Source: Enterobacter asburiae
GTDB taxonomy: Bacteria > Pseudomonadota > Gammaproteobacteria > Enterobacterales > Enterobacteriaceae
Assembly (NCBI RefSeq): GCF_008080435.1
Contig: NZ_VRKN01000006.1
Location: 124,001-188,000, forward strand
DNA: 64,000 nucleotides
Direction of reading: 5' to 3'
The position numbers and the translations under genes were made by a program. Shown here in pieces: positions 25,583-34,757 of the stretch (position 1 is the stretch's first letter; every line of letters begins with the position of its first letter). The notes under the pieces were generated by a model. It saw only the letters and a list, made by a program, of their open reading frames with translations, did no database searches and was not told the DNA's origin.

Positions 25583-26473
25583 ATGGAAAAGAAAAATGGC
25601 AATGAGTCTCATCTCCGTTCTCGGGAAATACAAAAATGCACATTAGTGAGCGTGATAACAAATAGTTTACTCACCGGCTTTCAGATAGTTGCAGGAATAT
25701 TCTCCGGTTCACAAGGATTAATTGCTGATGGGATTCATTCTCTTTCCGATTTATCCTCTGATTTTGTCGTTCTGATTGCGAATAAAAAGAGTCACAAAGC
25801 CTCTGATATTGATCACCATTACGGTCATCTGCGTTTCGAAAACGGTGCAAAGCTCATTATTGGCGCTATTCTGCTGCTTGTGGGGGTTGGGATGCTCTGG
25901 TCCGCAGGAAATAAACTGCTTCACCCCGAGACGCATCAACTGGTGAAAGGGGCCGCTTTGTGGGTGGCAATACTGGCGTTGGTGGTGAAGGAAAGTCTGT
26001 TCAGATACATGTTTGCCACGGGAAAACGTATTCAGTCCTCGCTGCTGGTAGCCAATGCCTGGCATGCCCGCTCTGACGCAGCCTCGTCAGTGGTTGTCGC
26101 CATCGGCATTGCCGGGAATTTAGTGGGTTTTCACGCGATGGACCTGATTGCGGCCCTGATTGTCGGGATTTTCATCGCCCATATGGGTTACAAATTCTCT
26201 GCCGATGCCCTGCACGACCTGATGGACCGTTCGCTTGAACCCGAGCTGGAGCACGACATCAAAACGTGTCTTCTCGCAACCGAGGGCGTCACCGGGCTCC
26301 ATGATTTAAAAACCCGCAAGATGGGCGATTTAGCCCTTGTCGATGTTCATCTGGAAGTTAACGGCGAATTAAGCGTAAAAGAAGGACATCAGATTGCCGT
26401 CAATGCCAGAAACAACGTGATGCAAAAATTCAATGTGCTGAATGTGATGACGCATATTGATCCTGCCCACTAA
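25583..26473 (+). CDS. Cation diffusion facilitator (CDF) metal efflux protein
   Basis: A proton-driven exporter of divalent metal ions in the inner membrane. The roughly 296 residues show six hydrophobic segments and a C-terminal cytoplasmic domain. The metal-site pairs are HSLSD in segment 2 and HARSD in segment 5, the His-Asp type seen in zinc and iron/zinc exporters. An alternative TTG start at 25565 would add six residues; I prefer the ATG at 25583. It is not in this place in K-12. Its first third is more A+T-rich than leuD, which may mean acquisition. The metal cannot be named from the sequence; it is not FieF or ZitB by neighbourhood. Confidence 0.85.
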   Translation: MEKKNGNESHLRSREIQKCTLVSVITNSLLTGFQIVAGIFSGSQGLIADGIHSLSDLSSDFVVLIANKKSHKASDIDHHYGHLRFENGAKLIIGAILLLVGVGMLWSAGNKLLHPETHQLVKGAALWVAILALVVKESLFRYMFATGKRIQSSLLVANAWHARSDAASSVVVAIGIAGNLVGFHAMDLIAALIVGIFIAHMGYKFSADALHDLMDRSLEPELEHDIKTCLLATEGVTGLHDLKTRKMGDLALVDVHLEVNGELSVKEGHQIAVNARNNVMQKFNVLNVMTHIDPAH

Positions 26474-26489
26474 TCTGAACGCATAAATA

Positions 26490-26542
26490 CAGTGTGACGC
26501 ACCCCATCGTTAAGGTTTCGTTAATTAATCTGCGTCACACTG
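26490..26542. promoter_or_regulatory. 12-bp perfect inverted repeat before the cytochrome gene
   Basis: CAGTGTGACGCA (26490-26501) and TGCGTCACACTG (26531-26542) are exact inverted copies 29 bases apart, with CGTTAA present twice between them. It lies 37 bases before the cytochrome b start and 16 after the CDF stop. It could be a two-site operator or the arms of a hairpin; there is no T-run after it. I do not recognise a regulator. Confidence 0.5.
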
Positions 26543-26579
26543 CATCGCATCAGCTCTCTCATTATTGAGGTAAAAAGCG

Positions 26580-27161
26580 ATGAACCCAACACTACGCAAT
26601 ACGCTTCCCCATAAAGAAACGCCTTTTCTTCGCGTACTGCACATTCTTGTGGCCGTTCTGGTGCTGGTCCAGATCATCAATTCTAATTTCACCGAAAGTG
26701 AAGCCCTCCACGAATCCGGGCTGAACGGAATTGTCACCTGGATGCATGTTATCTCCGGATTTGGTTTAATTTTTTGTGGCATTGCCATGATGGCATGGAT
26801 GTTAACCCAGCGCGGATTCAAATATTACTTCGCCTGGCTGGCGCTGGATTTTCGCGGAATCGTTGACGATATTCGCACCCTCGCGCAGCGTCAGCTTCCT
26901 GACGCGCATGCCGGCGGAATGGCGGCAACGGTGCAAGGTCTGGGCGTGCTGGCGCTACTGGGCGTGGCACTCTGCGGCGCGGCCTGGTTCGTGCTAAACG
27001 CCACGCTCGGGCCCGTGTCGCCCGTCACGGAATCCGCCTTATATTTGCATAAATTCCTGACGGTCTTTATTGAGACATATTTCTGGGCACACGGCTTCAT
27101 GGGCCTCGTTCATATGTACCTGACGCTGCGCGCGCAGCGTAAATATCAGTATTCAGAATAA
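26580..27161 (+). CDS. Cytochrome b561-type membrane protein
   Basis: A small integral membrane cytochrome of the prokaryotic b561 / cytochrome b N-terminal type, expected to carry electrons between quinol and a partner. The 193 residues have four hydrophobic segments. Histidines suited to bind heme occur in LRVLHILVAV (about 21), WMHVISGFG (about 56), LHKFLTVF (about 155) and WAHGFMGLVHMYL (about 167). No electron-transfer partner lies next to it. A ribosome site GAGG precedes the ATG. It is outside the K-12 order and sits between the CDF gene and setA. The substrate is unknown. Confidence 0.75.
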   Translation: MNPTLRNTLPHKETPFLRVLHILVAVLVLVQIINSNFTESEALHESGLNGIVTWMHVISGFGLIFCGIAMMAWMLTQRGFKYYFAWLALDFRGIVDDIRTLAQRQLPDAHAGGMAATVQGLGVLALLGVALCGAAWFVLNATLGPVSPVTESALYLHKFLTVFIETYFWAHGFMGLVHMYLTLRAQRKYQYSE

Positions 27162-27171
27162 AGGGTTCGCA

Positions 27172-27199
27172 GAGCCCGGCGTTTCCGGGCTCCGTTTTA
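27172..27199 (+). terminator. Terminator after the cytochrome b gene
   Basis: GAGCCCGG and CCGGGCTC pair around a five-base loop, followed by CGTTTTATT. It separates the insertion genes from the convergent setA. Confidence 0.8.
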
Positions 27200-27208
27200 T
27201 TCATCCGA

Positions 27209-28387
27209 TCACACGTCTTTTACGCGGCAGGTCAGCAGAAGCGTCACGACAGAGATCGCCGCAATCATCCAGTAGACAGACGCATGCCCATAGCTTTGCG
27301 CCAGCGCCCCCTGAATCACGCCAGCCAGAATCACTCCGGTTGAAATGCTGTTGGTAAAAAGCGTGGTCGCCGATCCTGCACGGCCGGGCATGAGGTCCTG
27401 AAACCAGAGCATGCCGATCCCGGCAACAATCCCGATAAACACGGCGTTAAACAGCTGCAGCGCCAGCAACGCTTCACGCGAATGGAAAAGGATCAGCCCC
27501 ACGTAGAACAGCACCCCGGCCGCCACGGCGACGATCATCATCCGACGCTTTCCAAAGCGCTTAACGTAGTAACCCGCCAGAATCATCGCCGGAATTTCCA
27601 GCCCGGCAGCGGTCCCCATTAAGATCCCCGCAAGCTTGTCCGGCAGGCCCAGATCGCTGCTGATCCACAGCGGCATATCGATGATGTACATGGTGTTGCA
27701 GGTCCACATCAGCGTGGAGGCAATAAACAGCATGCGGACGTTTTTGTCCTGCCAGCCGCTCACCTCGGTGACAGGTTTATCCGTCGTCTGTTCGACACGC
27801 GCCACGGACGGCAGCGCGAAGGCAATCAATACCAGACTGATGACAAAAATCCCGGCGGCTATGGAAAACATGGTGGTAAAGCCGTAGTTCAACGCCAGCA
27901 TGAAGGCCAGCGGCGGGCCAATGACCCACGCCAGCGAGAGCTGGGCACGCATCACCGAGCTGAACATCACCACTTCCCGCGCCGAGTTATCCGCATATTC
28001 ACGGGCCAGCGCGAACAGCTGCGGCATGGCGGTGTTCGCCAGCGACGCCAGCAGCACGCCGCAGGTGATCAGCGTCAGGTAATGACGGTTGAAAGCAAAG
28101 AGCAGCGCGTTGCCCACGGCCATGGCACAGCAAAAGAGGATCAGCTTGCGGCGATCGCCCTGGCTGTCCGATCGTTTCGCCAGCGCGAGACTGACCAGGA
28201 TCCCGGCAATGGCGTTGACGGTATAAAACAGGCCGACCCAAAACGGCTGTGCCCCCACCTCGCGGCTGAGAAACAGGCTCAGCGTCGGTGCCTGTAGCGC
28301 CCCCGCCACGCCCATCATAAAGGCCACCAGCATAAAAGCGGCATACACGCCGTTCAGGCGTCGCCCCATCGTCATCAACCAGAGCAT
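27209..28387 (-). CDS. setA: Sugar efflux transporter SetA
   Basis: SetA is a major-facilitator exporter of glucosides, lactose and related sugars. The frame is open up to 28480, but the ATG at 28387 has an AAGGA site and gives 392 residues, the K-12 length, so the upstream part is leader. About twelve hydrophobic segments are present. In E. coli setA is co-transcribed behind the small RNA SgrS; here too the SgrS terminator lies 49 bases before the start. Confidence 0.96.
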   Translation of the reverse strand: MLWLMTMGRRLNGVYAAFMLVAFMMGVAGALQAPTLSLFLSREVGAQPFWVGLFYTVNAIAGILVSLALAKRSDSQGDRRKLILFCCAMAVGNALLFAFNRHYLTLITCGVLLASLANTAMPQLFALAREYADNSAREVVMFSSVMRAQLSLAWVIGPPLAFMLALNYGFTTMFSIAAGIFVISLVLIAFALPSVARVEQTTDKPVTEVSGWQDKNVRMLFIASTLMWTCNTMYIIDMPLWISSDLGLPDKLAGILMGTAAGLEIPAMILAGYYVKRFGKRRMMIVAVAAGVLFYVGLILFHSREALLALQLFNAVFIGIVAGIGMLWFQDLMPGRAGSATTLFTNSISTGVILAGVIQGALAQSYGHASVYWMIAAISVVTLLLTCRVKDV

Positions 28388-28435
28388 GCGCAAGTCCTTG
28401 TGAAAGCGAATCGAAACCGGGTGAAAGAATAAACG

Positions 28436-28681
28436 AAAAAAGCCAGCAAAAACATTTTGCTGGCGGGTGATAAGCACCAATACTCAGTCACACATGATCG
28501 AGGCGAGTTAGCGGGAAGAGGTCGGTGTTGTAACGTCCCACTGCATCAATTCTTCTAACGTTTTCAGCCGTTGCTCTGCACACTGGCGGGCCAGCCAGGA
28601 CGTTCCTTTTGTCGCTGAAAAGTACTGCTGATAAAACTGACGTGCGGTAGACCTCTTCATAATTTACCTCCTCGCTTCATC
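28436..28681 (-). ncRNA. sgrS: Small RNA SgrS
   Basis: SgrS is the Hfq-dependent RNA made under glucose-phosphate stress; it base-pairs with ptsG and other mRNAs. On the minus strand the expected 5' end GATGAAGC is at 28681, with AATAAT as a -10 seven bases upstream. The seed GTGTGACTGAGTATTGGTG lies at 28475-28493, and the 3' end is a ten-base-pair GCCAGCAAAA hairpin (28442-28464) with a T-run. It lies between sgrR and setA, as in K-12, and encodes SgrT. The ends are inferred, not measured. Confidence 0.93.
28508..28660 (-). CDS. sgrT: Glucose-uptake inhibitor peptide SgrT
   Basis: SgrT is the peptide translated from SgrS that blocks the glucose permease PtsG. The 50-codon frame starts at 28660 after AGGAGG with six-base spacing and contains RQFYQQYF near the start and LEELMQWD near the end, both as in K-12 SgrT. 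K-12 SgrT is about 43 residues, so this form is longer at both ends (MKRSTA at the start, VTTPTSSR at the end). The stop is 15 bases before the SgrS seed. Confidence 0.9.
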   Translation of the reverse strand: MKRSTARQFYQQYFSATKGTSWLARQCAEQRLKTLEELMQWDVTTPTSSR

Positions 28682-28748
28682 GAGGAGAATTATTGGCCTA
28701 ATATAGGGATAAATAAATTGCTGGTTTTTTGTCAGGAGTTCCCCTTTT

Positions 28749-30404
28749 ATGCCTTCCGGTCGTCTGCAACAACAGTTTATCCGCCTCTGGCAGTGCTGCG
28801 AGGGGCAATCGCAGGAGACCACGCTCAACGAGCTGGCTGACCTGCTTAGCTGCTCCCGCCGCCATATGCGCACGCTGCTCAACACCATGCAGCAACAGGG
28901 CTGGTTAAGCTGGGAAGCGGAGGCGGGACGCGGCAAACGCTCGCGATTGACCTTTCTCTATACCGGGCTGGCGTTGCAGCAGCAGCGTGCAGAAGATCTG
29001 CTCGAGCAGGACCGCATCGATCAGCTGGTACAGCTGGTGGGCGACAAGGCCGCCGTGCGCCAGATGCTGGTATCTCATCTGGGACGCAGCTTTCGTCAGG
29101 GTCGCCATATTCTGCGAGTGCTTTACTACCGCCCAATGAAAAATCTATTGCCTGGCACGGCCTTACGCCGCTCAGAAACCCATATGGCCCGACAAATCTT
29201 CAGCGGCCTGACACGCATAAATGAGGAAAACGGGGAACTGGAGGCGGATATCGCGCACCACTGGCAGCAGGTTTCCCCGCTTCACTGGCGCTTTTTCTTA
29301 CGCCCCGGCATCCACTTTCACCACGGTCGCGAGCTGGAAATGCACGACGTCATCGCCTCTCTGGAACGCGTCCGCAAGCTCCCGCTCTACTCGCATATCT
29401 CCCGCGTCCACTCCCCCACGGCCTGGACGCTGGATATTGAGCTGTCGCAGCAGGATAAGTGGCTTCCCTGGCTGCTGGGCTATGTGCCGTCGATGATTTT
29501 GCCCGGCGAGTGGGAAACATTGAACAATTTTGCCAGCCTGCCAATTGGCACCGGGCCCTACTCCGTCTCCCGCAATAACAGCAACCAGCTGAAAATCCGC
29601 GCGTTCGATGACTACTTTGGCTATCGGGCGCTGATCGACGAAGTGAACGTGTGGGTATTACCGGATCTCAATGAAGACCTGAGCTGCGGGCTGACGCTTG
29701 AAGGCCCCACCACCGGAGAAAAGGCCGTGGAGAGCCGCCTGGAGGAGGGATGTTATTATCTCCTCTTTGACCGTCGCACCCACCGTGGGGCAAACCAGGC
29801 CGTCCGCAAGTGGGTCAGCCACGCCTTGTCCCCTTCTAATCTGATTTACCATGCGGAAGAGCAGTACCAGACATACTGGTTTCCGGCGTACGGCCTGCTT
29901 CCCCGCTGGCACCACGCCCGCCCGGTGCACTGCGACAAACCCGCAGGGCTGGAGTCCATCACCCTGACCTACTACCGCGAGCACGTGGAGCATCGTTTTA
30001 TTGCCAGAATCATGACCCGACTGCTGGCAGCCGAGGGGGTCAGGCTGGAGGTCAGGGAAGTGGACTATGACGAATGGCATCAGGGGGAGATCGCCAGTGA
30101 TATCTGGCTCAACAGCGCCAACTTTACCCTGCCGCTCGATTTTTCCCTTTTCTCGCATTTGTATGAAGTTCCTCTCATCCAGCACTGCATCGACCGTGAC
30201 TGGCAGCAGGATGCCGCCCAGTGGCGTGCGGGCGAAATGAATCTTGCCGCATGGTGCCAGCAGCTGCTGGCCGAGCAGGCGATCGTCCCGTTGATCCACC
30301 ACTGGCTGATGATCCAGGGCCAGCGCAGCATGCGCGGCCTGCGGATGAATACCCTGGGCTGGTTTGATTTTAAATCCGCCTGGTTTGCGCCGCCGGGGCC
30401 ATAA
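28749..30404 (+). CDS. sgrR: Transcriptional regulator SgrR
   Basis: SgrR senses sugar-phosphate stress and activates sgrS. The 551 residues match K-12. The N-terminal winged helix-turn-helix (about 1-110, with [20 protein letters not shown]) is followed by a domain like ABC-transporter periplasmic binding proteins (about 160-550), here cytoplasmic and presumed to bind the signal. It is divergent from sgrS; the two starts are about 67 bases apart, so SgrR-binding sites should lie at 28682-28748. Confidence 0.97.
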   Translation: MPSGRLQQQFIRLWQCCEGQSQETTLNELADLLSCSRRHMRTLLNTMQQQGWLSWEAEAGRGKRSRLTFLYTGLALQQQRAEDLLEQDRIDQLVQLVGDKAAVRQMLVSHLGRSFRQGRHILRVLYYRPMKNLLPGTALRRSETHMARQIFSGLTRINEENGELEADIAHHWQQVSPLHWRFFLRPGIHFHHGRELEMHDVIASLERVRKLPLYSHISRVHSPTAWTLDIELSQQDKWLPWLLGYVPSMILPGEWETLNNFASLPIGTGPYSVSRNNSNQLKIRAFDDYFGYRALIDEVNVWVLPDLNEDLSCGLTLEGPTTGEKAVESRLEEGCYYLLFDRRTHRGANQAVRKWVSHALSPSNLIYHAEEQYQTYWFPAYGLLPRWHHARPVHCDKPAGLESITLTYYREHVEHRFIARIMTRLLAAEGVRLEVREVDYDEWHQGEIASDIWLNSANFTLPLDFSLFSHLYEVPLIQHCIDRDWQQDAAQWRAGEMNLAAWCQQLLAEQAIVPLIHHWLMIQGQRSMRGLRMNTLGWFDFKSAWFAPPGP

Positions 30405-30444
30405 CGCTTTCGTAATATTCACCAAATCATTACAATAGCGCCGT

Positions 30445-30570
30445 TCTCAACGGGGTGCTGCATCACAGATGTGCGCTGAGATAATACCCGTCGAACCTGA
30501 TCCGGATAACGCCGGCGAAGGGATTTGAGGCTGTCGCTCAAAATCCTTTGCCACTCAACTTTGAGGTGCA
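30445..30570 (+). promoter_or_regulatory. TPP riboswitch and leader of thiBPQ
   Basis: The aptamer (30445-30530) has the conserved GCTGAGATAATACCCG and GAACCTGATCCGGATAACGC segments of the thi-box. Its closing helix P1 pairs TCTCAA (30445-30450) with TTGAGG (30525-30530). The 3' strand of P1 can instead pair with CTCAAAATCC (30537-30546), whose CTCAAA can in turn pair with TTTGAG (30560-30565), part of the thiB ribosome site. This predicts translational shut-off when TPP is bound. In E. coli the aptamer is also known as the sroA RNA. Confidence 0.95.
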
Positions 30571-30572
30571 AA

Positions 30573-31556
30573 GTGTTAAAAAAAGTTCTCCCCCTGCTGG
30601 CGCTGTTTGCGCTGCCTGCTTTTGCCAAGCCCGTCCTGACGGTCTACACCTATGACTCCTTCTCTGCCGACTGGGGCCCTGGCCCGGTAGTCAAAAAAGC
30701 CTTTGAAGCTGACTGTAACTGCGAGCTGAAGTTCGTGGCGCTGGAAGATGGCGTTTCGCTGCTCAACCGTCTGCGCATGGAAGGTAAAAACAGCAAAGCC
30801 GACGTGGTGCTCGGGCTGGATAACAACCTGCTGGAAGCTGCCTCGCAAACCAAACTGTTTGCCAAAAGCGGCGTCGCGGCAGATGCCGTTAACGTGCCGG
30901 GCGGCTGGAAAAACGACACCTTTGTGCCATTTGACTATGGCTACTTTGCTTTTGTTTACGACAAAAATAAGCTGAAAAACCCGCCGAAGAGCCTGAAAGA
31001 GCTGGTGGAAAGCGATCAGAAATGGCGCGTGATTTATGAAGATCCGCGTACCAGCACGCCAGGCCTGGGCCTGCTGCTGTGGATGCAAAAGGTCTACGGG
31101 GATAAAGCACCGGAAGCGTGGCAGAAACTTGCGGCCAAAACCGTCACCGTGACCAAGGGCTGGAGCGAAGCCTATGGCCTGTTCCTCAAAGGCGAAAGCG
31201 ACCTGGTGCTGAGCTACACCACTTCTCCGGCCTACCACATTATCGCCGAGAAGAAAGATAACTATGCTGCCGCTGATTTTGCTGAAGGGCACTATCTGCA
31301 GGTGGAAGTCGCCGCGCGTACCGCCGCCAGCAAACAGCCGGAGCTGGCTGAGAAGTTCCTGAAGTTCATGGTTTCACCGGCGTTCCAGAATGCCATTCCT
31401 GCGGGCAACTGGATGTATCCGGTCACCAGCGTTGCGCTGCCCGCAGGTTTCGAGCAGTTGACTAAACCAACAACCTCGCTGGAGTTTACGCCTCAGCAGG
31501 TCGCCGCGCAGCGTGCAGCATGGGTCAGTGAATGGCAACGCGCCGTCAGCCGTTGA
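30573..31556 (+). CDS. thiB: Thiamine-binding periplasmic protein
   Basis: ThiB (TbpA) captures thiamine and its phosphates in the periplasm for ThiPQ. I chose the GTG at 30573, preceded by GAGG; it gives 327 residues, the K-12 length, starting with a signal peptide (LKKVLPLLALFALPAFA, cut before KPVLTVYT). The frame also opens at 30525, but that is inside the riboswitch. It overlaps thiP by 25 bases. Confidence 0.97.
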   Translation: MLKKVLPLLALFALPAFAKPVLTVYTYDSFSADWGPGPVVKKAFEADCNCELKFVALEDGVSLLNRLRMEGKNSKADVVLGLDNNLLEAASQTKLFAKSGVAADAVNVPGGWKNDTFVPFDYGYFAFVYDKNKLKNPPKSLKELVESDQKWRVIYEDPRTSTPGLGLLLWMQKVYGDKAPEAWQKLAAKTVTVTKGWSEAYGLFLKGESDLVLSYTTSPAYHIIAEKKDNYAAADFAEGHYLQVEVAARTAASKQPELAEKFLKFMVSPAFQNAIPAGNWMYPVTSVALPAGFEQLTKPTTSLEFTPQQVAAQRAAWVSEWQRAVSR

Positions 31557-33142
31557 TTCCCGGCTGGTTACTGCCCGGGCTGCTCGCCGCCGTAGTGATG
31601 GTGGTGGTCAGCCTGGGGGCTTTTCTTGCACTGTGGTTCAACGCGCCAGAGAGTGACCTGCTCGCCCTCTGGCACGACAGCTACCTCTGGCACGTTATCC
31701 GGTTCTCCTTCTGGCAGGCATCGCTTTCTGCCTTGCTGTCGGTGATCCCGGCCATTTTTCTGGCGCGCGCACTGTATCGGCGGCGTTTCCCCGGCAGGCT
31801 GGCACTGCTGCGCCTCTGCGCTATGACGCTGATCCTGCCCGTGCTGGTGGCCGTTTTTGGTATTCTGAGCGTTTACGGCCGTCAGGGCTGGCTGGCTTCG
31901 CTGTTCGGCCAGCTTGGTCTGGAATGGTCATTCTCGCCTTACGGACTGCAGGGCATTCTGCTGGCGCACGTCTTTTTCAATATGCCGATGGCAACGCGTC
32001 TTTTTTTACAAGCGCTGGAAAACATTCCCGGCGAACAGCGTCAGGTTGCCGCCCAGCTCGGCATGCGCGGCGTGTCGTTCTTCCGCTTTGTCGAATGGCC
32101 GTGGCTGCGCCGCCAGATCCCGCCCGTCGCGGCGTTAATCTTCATGCTCTGCTTTGCCAGCTTTGCCACCGTGCTGTCGCTCGGCGGCGGGCCGCAGGCC
32201 ACCACCATTGAGCTGGCGATTTACCAGGCCTTAAGCTACGACTACGATCCCGGTCGCGCCGCGCTGCTGGCGATGGTGCAGATGGCGTGCTGTCTTGCGC
32301 TGGTGCTGTTGAGCCAGCGGCTGAGTAAAGCCATTCCCGCTGGCAGCAATCAAATAACCGGCTGGCGCGATCCGCAGGATAGCCTGCACAGCCGCGTCAC
32401 CGATTTTATCCTGATCGCGCTGGCGCTCCTGCTACTGCTGCCGCCGCTGATGGCCGTTATCGTTGACGGACTGAACCTCAATCTTATATCCGTCCTGCAA
32501 CAGCCCATCCTCTGGCAGGCGACCTGGACCTCACTGCGTATCGCACTGGCGGCTGGGTTACTGTGCGTCATACTGACCATGATGCTGCTGTGGAGCAGCC
32601 GTGAACTCTATGCCCGGCAGGCCCAAAAGGCCGGACAGGCGCTGGAGCTGACGGGCATGCTGATTCTGGCGATGCCGGGCATCGTGCTGGCGACGGGCTT
32701 CTTTTTATTGTTCAACAGCACCATCGGCCTGCCGGAAAGAGCCGATGGCATTGTGATTTTCACCAACGCCCTGATGGCCATTCCTTACGCGCTCAAAGTG
32801 CTGGAAAACCCGATGCGCGACGTCAATAGCCGCTACGGTTTGCTGTGCCAGTCGCTGGGCATGCAAGGCTGGCAGCGGCTGAAGGTGGTCGAACTCCGCG
32901 CGCTAAAGCGCCCCCTGGCGCAGGCGCTGGCATTTGCCTGCGTGCTCTCGATAGGTGATTTTGGGGTTGTTGCGCTATTTGGCAATGACGATTTCCGCAC
33001 GCTGCCATACTGGCTCTATCAGCAAATCGGCTCTTATCGCAGTCAGGACGGCGCGGTAACCGCGCTGTTACTGCTGCTGCTGTGCTTTGCCTTATTTACC
33101 GTTATCGAAAAACTTCCGGGGCGTGATGTTAAAACTGACTGA
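31532..33142 (+). CDS. thiP: Thiamine ABC transporter permease
   Basis: ThiP is the fused-permease subunit that carries thiamine across the inner membrane. The 536 residues equal K-12. It has about twelve membrane segments in two similar halves, each with an EAA-type loop ([20 protein letters not shown] and [20 protein letters not shown]) that docks on ThiQ. Its start lies inside thiB and its end inside thiQ, indicating coupled translation. Confidence 0.97.
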   Translation: MATRRQPLIPGWLLPGLLAAVVMVVVSLGAFLALWFNAPESDLLALWHDSYLWHVIRFSFWQASLSALLSVIPAIFLARALYRRRFPGRLALLRLCAMTLILPVLVAVFGILSVYGRQGWLASLFGQLGLEWSFSPYGLQGILLAHVFFNMPMATRLFLQALENIPGEQRQVAAQLGMRGVSFFRFVEWPWLRRQIPPVAALIFMLCFASFATVLSLGGGPQATTIELAIYQALSYDYDPGRAALLAMVQMACCLALVLLSQRLSKAIPAGSNQITGWRDPQDSLHSRVTDFILIALALLLLLPPLMAVIVDGLNLNLISVLQQPILWQATWTSLRIALAAGLLCVILTMMLLWSSRELYARQAQKAGQALELTGMLILAMPGIVLATGFFLLFNSTIGLPERADGIVIFTNALMAIPYALKVLENPMRDVNSRYGLLCQSLGMQGWQRLKVVELRALKRPLAQALAFACVLSIGDFGVVALFGNDDFRTLPYWLYQQIGSYRSQDGAVTALLLLLLCFALFTVIEKLPGRDVKTD

Positions 33143-33827
33143 TGTAACCTGGCTTTACCAGCATCTGCCGATGCGCTTCACGCTCTCCGTGCGCCAGGGG
33201 GAGATGATCGCGGTGCTTGGCCCAAGCGGCGCGGGAAAAAGCACGCTGCTTAATTTGATTGCGGGTTTTCTGCAACCGGCAAGCGGCGCGATCGTCATTG
33301 AAAATCACGATCATACCCACACGCCGCCCGCAAAACGTCCGGTCTCAATGCTGTTTCAGGAAAACAACCTGTTTACCCATCTGACGGTGCGGCAAAACAT
33401 CGCGCTGGGAATGCATCCGGGACTCAGGCTGAACGATGCCCAGCGCCAGAAGCTGGAGAACATTGCCGGGCAGATGGGGATCGCTGAGTTCATCGACAGG
33501 CTGCCGGGCGAGCTTTCCGGCGGCCAGCGTCAGCGCGTGGCGCTGGCGCGTTGTCTGGTGCGCGAGCAGCCGATCCTGCTGCTGGATGAGCCGTTCTCGG
33601 CGCTCGATCCCGCGCTGCGCCTGGAGATGCTGGCGCTGGTGCAGGACGTCTGTCAGCGCCAGCAGTTGACGATGCTGATGGTGTCGCACAGCATTGAAGA
33701 CGCTGCGCGCATCGCGCCGCGATCGGTGGTGATCGCGGAGGGACGTATTTTGTGGGATGGAAAAACAGAAGAACTGCTGAGTGGTAAGGCGGGAGCGTCT
33801 TCACTGTTGGGCATTCGTGCGATCTGA
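33126..33827 (+). CDS. thiQ: Thiamine ABC transporter ATPase
   Basis: ThiQ powers the ThiBP thiamine importer. The frame opens at 33087, but the ATG at 33126 starts [15 protein letters not shown] as in K-12 and gives 233 residues. Walker [10 protein letters not shown] (about 32-40), the ABC signature LSGGQRQRV (about 128), Walker B LLLDEP and the switch His in MVSHS are all present. It overlaps thiP by 17 bases. Confidence 0.97.
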   Translation: MLKLTDVTWLYQHLPMRFTLSVRQGEMIAVLGPSGAGKSTLLNLIAGFLQPASGAIVIENHDHTHTPPAKRPVSMLFQENNLFTHLTVRQNIALGMHPGLRLNDAQRQKLENIAGQMGIAEFIDRLPGELSGGQRQRVALARCLVREQPILLLDEPFSALDPALRLEMLALVQDVCQRQQLTMLMVSHSIEDAARIAPRSVVIAEGRILWDGKTEELLSGKAGASSLLGIRAI

Positions 33828-33828
33828 T

Positions 33829-33862
33829 GCCCTCACCCTGGCCCTCTCCCAGGGGGAGAGGG
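33829..33862. repeat. REP-like palindrome
   Basis: CCCTCTCCC and GGGAGAGGG (33842-33862) form a perfect nine-base stem with a three-base loop, preceded by GCCCTCACCCTGG. It lies in the ten-to-forty bases between the convergent thiQ and yabI. A related unit occurs at 53991-54012, so it is a dispersed family. It may also end transcription or protect mRNA ends. Confidence 0.7.
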
Positions 33863-33871
33863 AAATAGTCC

Positions 33872-34639
33872 TTAACGGCTGACCAGTTTTAATAAAATCT
33901 CACCGTACACCGGCATCAGCGGGTGGCGAATCAGCGCCACCAGCGCTACAACCGCAACCCCCAGCGTCAGCGGGGCCAGCCAGAGCAGGCGAGTACGCGG
34001 GAGATAGCGCGTTAGACGATCGATATTCGCTTTCCCGCTGCGCCACAGTCGCCAGCACAGCCATGCCGCCAGCCACAGCAGCACAGCCGTCCCCAGCAGC
34101 AGCCACTTAAACTCGCCGCTTTGCATACCGTCAGGAATATCAATGGCTGCGCCCGCAAGGATACCAGGCAGGAAGTAGAACGGCGGCCAGAAGACGCAGC
34201 CGATAATGTTCGGCACCACGAATTTCGCGACAGGCAGATCCAGCATTCCCGCCACCATCGGCACCAGCGGACGCGTTGGTCCGACAAAGCGGCCGACGAG
34301 AATGGTAAACATGCTGTGCTGATGCAGCGCATGCTCGGTTTTATCCAGCAGGGCTTTGTTCTTTTTCATGAACGACCAGCGGTGCAGCGGCTTCTTAAAG
34401 CGCCAGCCCAGCCAGAAGGAGATCCAGTCGCCCAGCAGGCAGCCGATAATCCCGGCCAGCCACGCCTGCCAGAAATTAACCTCGCCGCTGCCAATCAGCG
34501 CGCCAAGCCCTGCCATCATCACGGTGCCGGGCAGGATCAGCCCAACCAGCGCCAGCGATTCCAGAAACGCCACCAGCGCCACGGCGATGAGCGAGTACAT
34601 AACGGACTGGGTAATAAAGTGTTCCAGCAATGCCTGCAT
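33872..34639 (-). CDS. yabI: DedA-family membrane protein YabI
   Basis: A DedA/SNARE-associated family inner-membrane protein; the family is tied to polyprenyl-phosphate and phospholipid recycling and to membrane homeostasis. The 255 residues (K-12 has 254) contain the conserved PGTVMMAGLGALIG and FVGPTRPLVPMVAGM stretches and five to six hydrophobic segments. The exact substrate of YabI is not known. It is convergent with thiQ and precedes araC, as in K-12. Confidence 0.93.
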   Translation of the reverse strand: MQALLEHFITQSVMYSLIAVALVAFLESLALVGLILPGTVMMAGLGALIGSGEVNFWQAWLAGIIGCLLGDWISFWLGWRFKKPLHRWSFMKKNKALLDKTEHALHQHSMFTILVGRFVGPTRPLVPMVAGMLDLPVAKFVVPNIIGCVFWPPFYFLPGILAGAAIDIPDGMQSGEFKWLLLGTAVLLWLAAWLCWRLWRSGKANIDRLTRYLPRTRLLWLAPLTLGVAVVALVALIRHPLMPVYGEILLKLVSR

Positions 34640-34757
34640 AACTATTCCGGTCAGAAAACGAATCAGCGATTCTGCTTAGCGCCCCGCACCGCGTCAAGGC
34701 ATCAATTGTCTGAATAGTTTACAAGATGCTCCAGAAGTTCACCTGAATGTTTACCGT

